From Alkalithermobacter paradoxus (lineage in GTDB: Bacteria > Bacillota > Clostridia > Peptostreptococcales > Peptostreptococcaceae), in NCBI GenBank assembly GCA_002029295.1, contig MZGW01000004.1:1-64000 (forward strand): a stretch of DNA of 64,000 nt, written 5' to 3'. The stretch's first letter is position 1. Each line of letters begins with the position of its first letter. The position numbers and the translations under genes were made by a program. The notes beneath the pieces are model-generated. The model was not told the origin of the DNA. It worked only from the letters and a program-made list of their open reading frames with translations, and searched no databases. This document shows, piece by piece, positions 62,186 to 64,000 of the stretch.

Positions 62186-63469
62186 CTATTTTTTGCGTTT
62201 ATTTTTTCCTTTTTTTGAGAAATACAGTTTATTTATCTTTATAAAAGTGAATATAAATAGACATAAAATAACTATTTTAAGCAATGTAATTCCTGTTTTA
62301 TAAAATGTATTTAATGTAGAATATTTGACTAAAATAGGAGTAGCATCGCTTAGTGCTATTAAATCTATCTCGGATAAAACATTGTTATCCCTATAAACTT
62401 TTATTTTTCCTACTGTATCTCCATATTTTATAGGAGCAGAAAGATTAGGACTTAGGTTTATATCAGTACGGACATTACCTATATTCTCATTTTTTCTTAA
62501 AAGGATTTTATAATTATCTGCAGGGCCGTAGTTAATAGTATTCTCCTTAGAAAGTGGAATTAATTTATTTCCTAGAACTTGATTTTTGAATAATACATTT
62601 TCTAATTTATAGTTATCAATTCCATAGTCTATTAAAGTTCTAGTATCTATGTATACATTTTTGCCTTCAGTTTTTAGAACAACTGATATTACCCTTATTC
62701 CATCTTTCTCACCAGTACTTATAAGACACTGTCTTGCAAGATTAGTATATCCTGTTTTTATTCCATCTATTACATCGTACTTAATATCCACAGTTTTGCC
62801 TTTATAGTCCATGGTATTTCTTCCGCCTTGGCCCCATAACAATCTGTTAGAGTTTCTAAAAACTCTTTCGTTAGGGGTTTGTTCTGTAGGAGGAATTCTA
62901 AGGTATGGTGTTTTAACTATTTCTCTGAATACATCATGCTTCATAGCTTCTTTGGCAAATAAAGCTAGGTCATATGCAGTTGAATAGTGGTTTGGATCAG
63001 GTAAACCATTAGGATTTGTAAAATTACTGTTTTTGCACCCTAATTCTTTTGCTCTTTTATTCATAAGTTTTGAAAATTCTTCAACAGAACCAGAAATATG
63101 ATTTGCAAGCGCTACTGCTGAATCGTTTGCAGATTTTATTAATAGGCATTCTAAGAGCTCTTTTACTGTGAAAGATTCTCCTTTTTTTAAGTACATACTG
63201 CTTCCATCTATATATCCAAGGTCATAGTCTATAACAACTTTATCATCTAGATTAGCATTTTCTAGAACTAATAAAGCTGTAATTACTTTAGTAGTAGATG
63301 CTGGATACATCTTTTGGTGTGCGTTTTTTTCATAAAGTATAGTACCAGTTTCGTACTCTATCAATATCCCTGCTTCTGCAGAAATATGAGGAGATGTATA
63401 CGCAAATGACACTAGAGAATTTGAAAAAAGCATAAGTATAGGTAATAATATTAATAGAAATTTCCTCAT
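62186..63469 (-). CDS. dacF: D-alanyl-D-alanine carboxypeptidase (S11, DacF-like)
   Basis: 427 residues. A signal peptide (1-23) precedes the penicillin-binding domain with SxxK in YPASTTKVITALL (Ser58, Lys61), SAN (113-115) and KTG (238-240). A PBP5-type C-terminal beta domain follows (about 285-370). The end has a transmembrane helix (about 393-415) and a very basic tail (KGKNKRKK), anchoring it to the membrane. It trims the terminal D-Ala from stem peptides. Start after CGGAGGTAATT. dacF is the sporulation-linked name; vegetative DacA is possible. Confidence 0.93.
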   Translation of the reverse strand: MRKFLLILLPILMLFSNSLVSFAYTSPHISAEAGILIEYETGTILYEKNAHQKMYPASTTKVITALLVLENANLDDKVVIDYDLGYIDGSSMYLKKGESFTVKELLECLLIKSANDSAVALANHISGSVEEFSKLMNKRAKELGCKNSNFTNPNGLPDPNHYSTAYDLALFAKEAMKHDVFREIVKTPYLRIPPTEQTPNERVFRNSNRLLWGQGGRNTMDYKGKTVDIKYDVIDGIKTGYTNLARQCLISTGEKDGIRVISVVLKTEGKNVYIDTRTLIDYGIDNYKLENVLFKNQVLGNKLIPLSKENTINYGPADNYKILLRKNENIGNVRTDINLSPNLSAPIKYGDTVGKIKVYRDNNVLSEIDLIALSDATPILVKYSTLNTFYKTGITLLKIVILCLFIFTFIKINKLYFSKKGKNKRKK

Positions 63470-63534
63470 AATTACCTCCGTTTAGATTCAGTGTAGCATA
63501 GCTTGATACATATAAAAGCAAAGGAGAGAATAGT

Positions 63535-64000
63535 TTGAAAGCAAATATAAGAAATATTATGATTTTCTGCTGTGTTTTATTACTTGTTTTGGCTGGAATA
63601 TTTATGAGTGATAAACTCCAATTTGGAAAAACCATATATGTAGTAAGTCCTGAGGAAAATGAGGTTGCTTATGGAGATGAAGTTAGCGAACAAAGTTATG
63701 ATGATAAAAAACTAGCTTTAAATAAAGAAATGATGGTATATATTAGTGGTGAAGTAAAAATACCTGGAGTAGTTGTTATTAGTGAAGGTGATAGAATGAT
63801 AAATGCAATAGAAAAATTAGGAGGACTTACAGAAAATGCAGATTATAATAGAATAAATTTAGCTATGAAATTAGAAGATGGAATGCACTATATAATACCT
63901 AAAGTCGGAGAAAATATAGACAATGGAAATAGTCAAATAACTATAAGTTCTAACACCCAAAATTCATCTGGAAAGATAAATATAAATAGGGCAGATGAGA
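63535..64000 (+). CDS. comEA: ComEA-like SLBB/helix-hairpin-helix protein (cut by window edge)
   Basis: The frame starts with TTG at 63535, after AAGGAGAGAATAG, and runs off the right edge after 155 codons. A transmembrane helix (about 8-25, IMIFCCVLLLVLAGIFM) is followed by a linker. An SLBB domain (about 68-118) shows MVYISGEVKIPGVVVISEGD and LGGLTENADYNRINLAMKLE. The last visible residues KININRADE are the usual entry to the DNA-binding helix-hairpin-helix of ComEA. Likely a competence DNA receptor. It is divergent from dacF. Confidence 0.85.
   Translation, partial: MKANIRNIMIFCCVLLLVLAGIFMSDKLQFGKTIYVVSPEENEVAYGDEVSEQSYDDKKLALNKEMMVYISGEVKIPGVVVISEGDRMINAIEKLGGLTENADYNRINLAMKLEDGMHYIIPKVGENIDNGNSQITISSNTQNSSGKININRADE

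Noticed and set aside
1-64000. CRISPR arrays, prophage genes, toxin-antitoxin pairs or defence islands
   Set aside because: No regularly spaced repeats, no cas-like, phage structural or nuclease clusters were seen; apart from the left-edge transposase tail the window reads as core genome.

Overview
This window reads as a low-GC, strictly anaerobic Firmicute of the class Clostridia that lives by fermenting amino acids. The evidence is AT-rich codon use, AGGAGG-type ribosome binding sites, T-box and riboswitch leaders, an Rnf complex, a complete lysine fermentation operon, an iron-sulphur L-serine dehydratase and a threonine deaminase. The gene set fits the Peptostreptococcaceae, for example an Acetoanaerobium (Clostridium) sticklandii-like organism. 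That placement is inference, not a sequence match.

Layout: 1-300, the 3' end of an IS1182-like transposase. 370-5819, a DegS/DegU pair, an M18 aminopeptidase, a LysR regulator and an AlbA_2/ATPase protein. 5853-11643, two tRNA-Leu genes flanking polA, coaE, a lytic transglycosylase and a peptide-binding lipoprotein. 11710-14757, a DUF2284 protein and three cell-wall or envelope genes (SH3b-NlpC/P60, SLT, SPOR-like). 14943-19962, rnfCDGEAB. 20065-28897, maf-radC-mreBCD-mrdA-minCDE and mgsA (cell shape and division). 28989-40541, a lysine riboswitch followed by kal-kce-ctfA-ctfB-kdd-kamA-kamB-kamC-kamD-kamE-crt-hbd. 40676-49894, a flavodiiron protein (minus strand), two radical-SAM-linked proteins, RNase G, and the L21-Prp-L27-Spo0B-like-Obg-YhbY block. 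49913-57787, an M14 peptidase, recX, nadD-yqeK-LCP-rsfS, T-box-leuS and a DUF554 protein. 57851-58678, TPP riboswitch and thiT. 58835-63469, ilvA, ridA, sdaAB-sdaAA and a DacF-type carboxypeptidase (minus strand). 63535-64000, the start of a ComEA-like protein cut by the window edge.

How the genes work together: the kam operon takes L-lysine through beta-lysine and 3,5-diaminohexanoate to 3-aminobutyryl-CoA and crotonyl-CoA. Crt and Hbd provide the oxidative branch to acetoacetyl-CoA, and the CoA-transferase pair links acetoacetate to butyrate. Reduced ferredoxin from such fermentations can be oxidised by Rnf to make an ion gradient. Serine and threonine are deaminated by SdaA and IlvA, with RidA clearing reactive imines. 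Butyryl-CoA dehydrogenase/Etf and thiolase are not in the window.

The most interesting signals are (1) a lysine riboswitch whose expression platform appears wired so that lysine turns the catabolic operon ON, (2) a three-copy, two-hairpin intergenic repeat with compensatory base changes, used as a probable bidirectional terminator at the ends of convergent genes, and (3) the kamB/kamC pair, an ATPase plus a MutS-like protein of unknown role inside the aminomutase operon.
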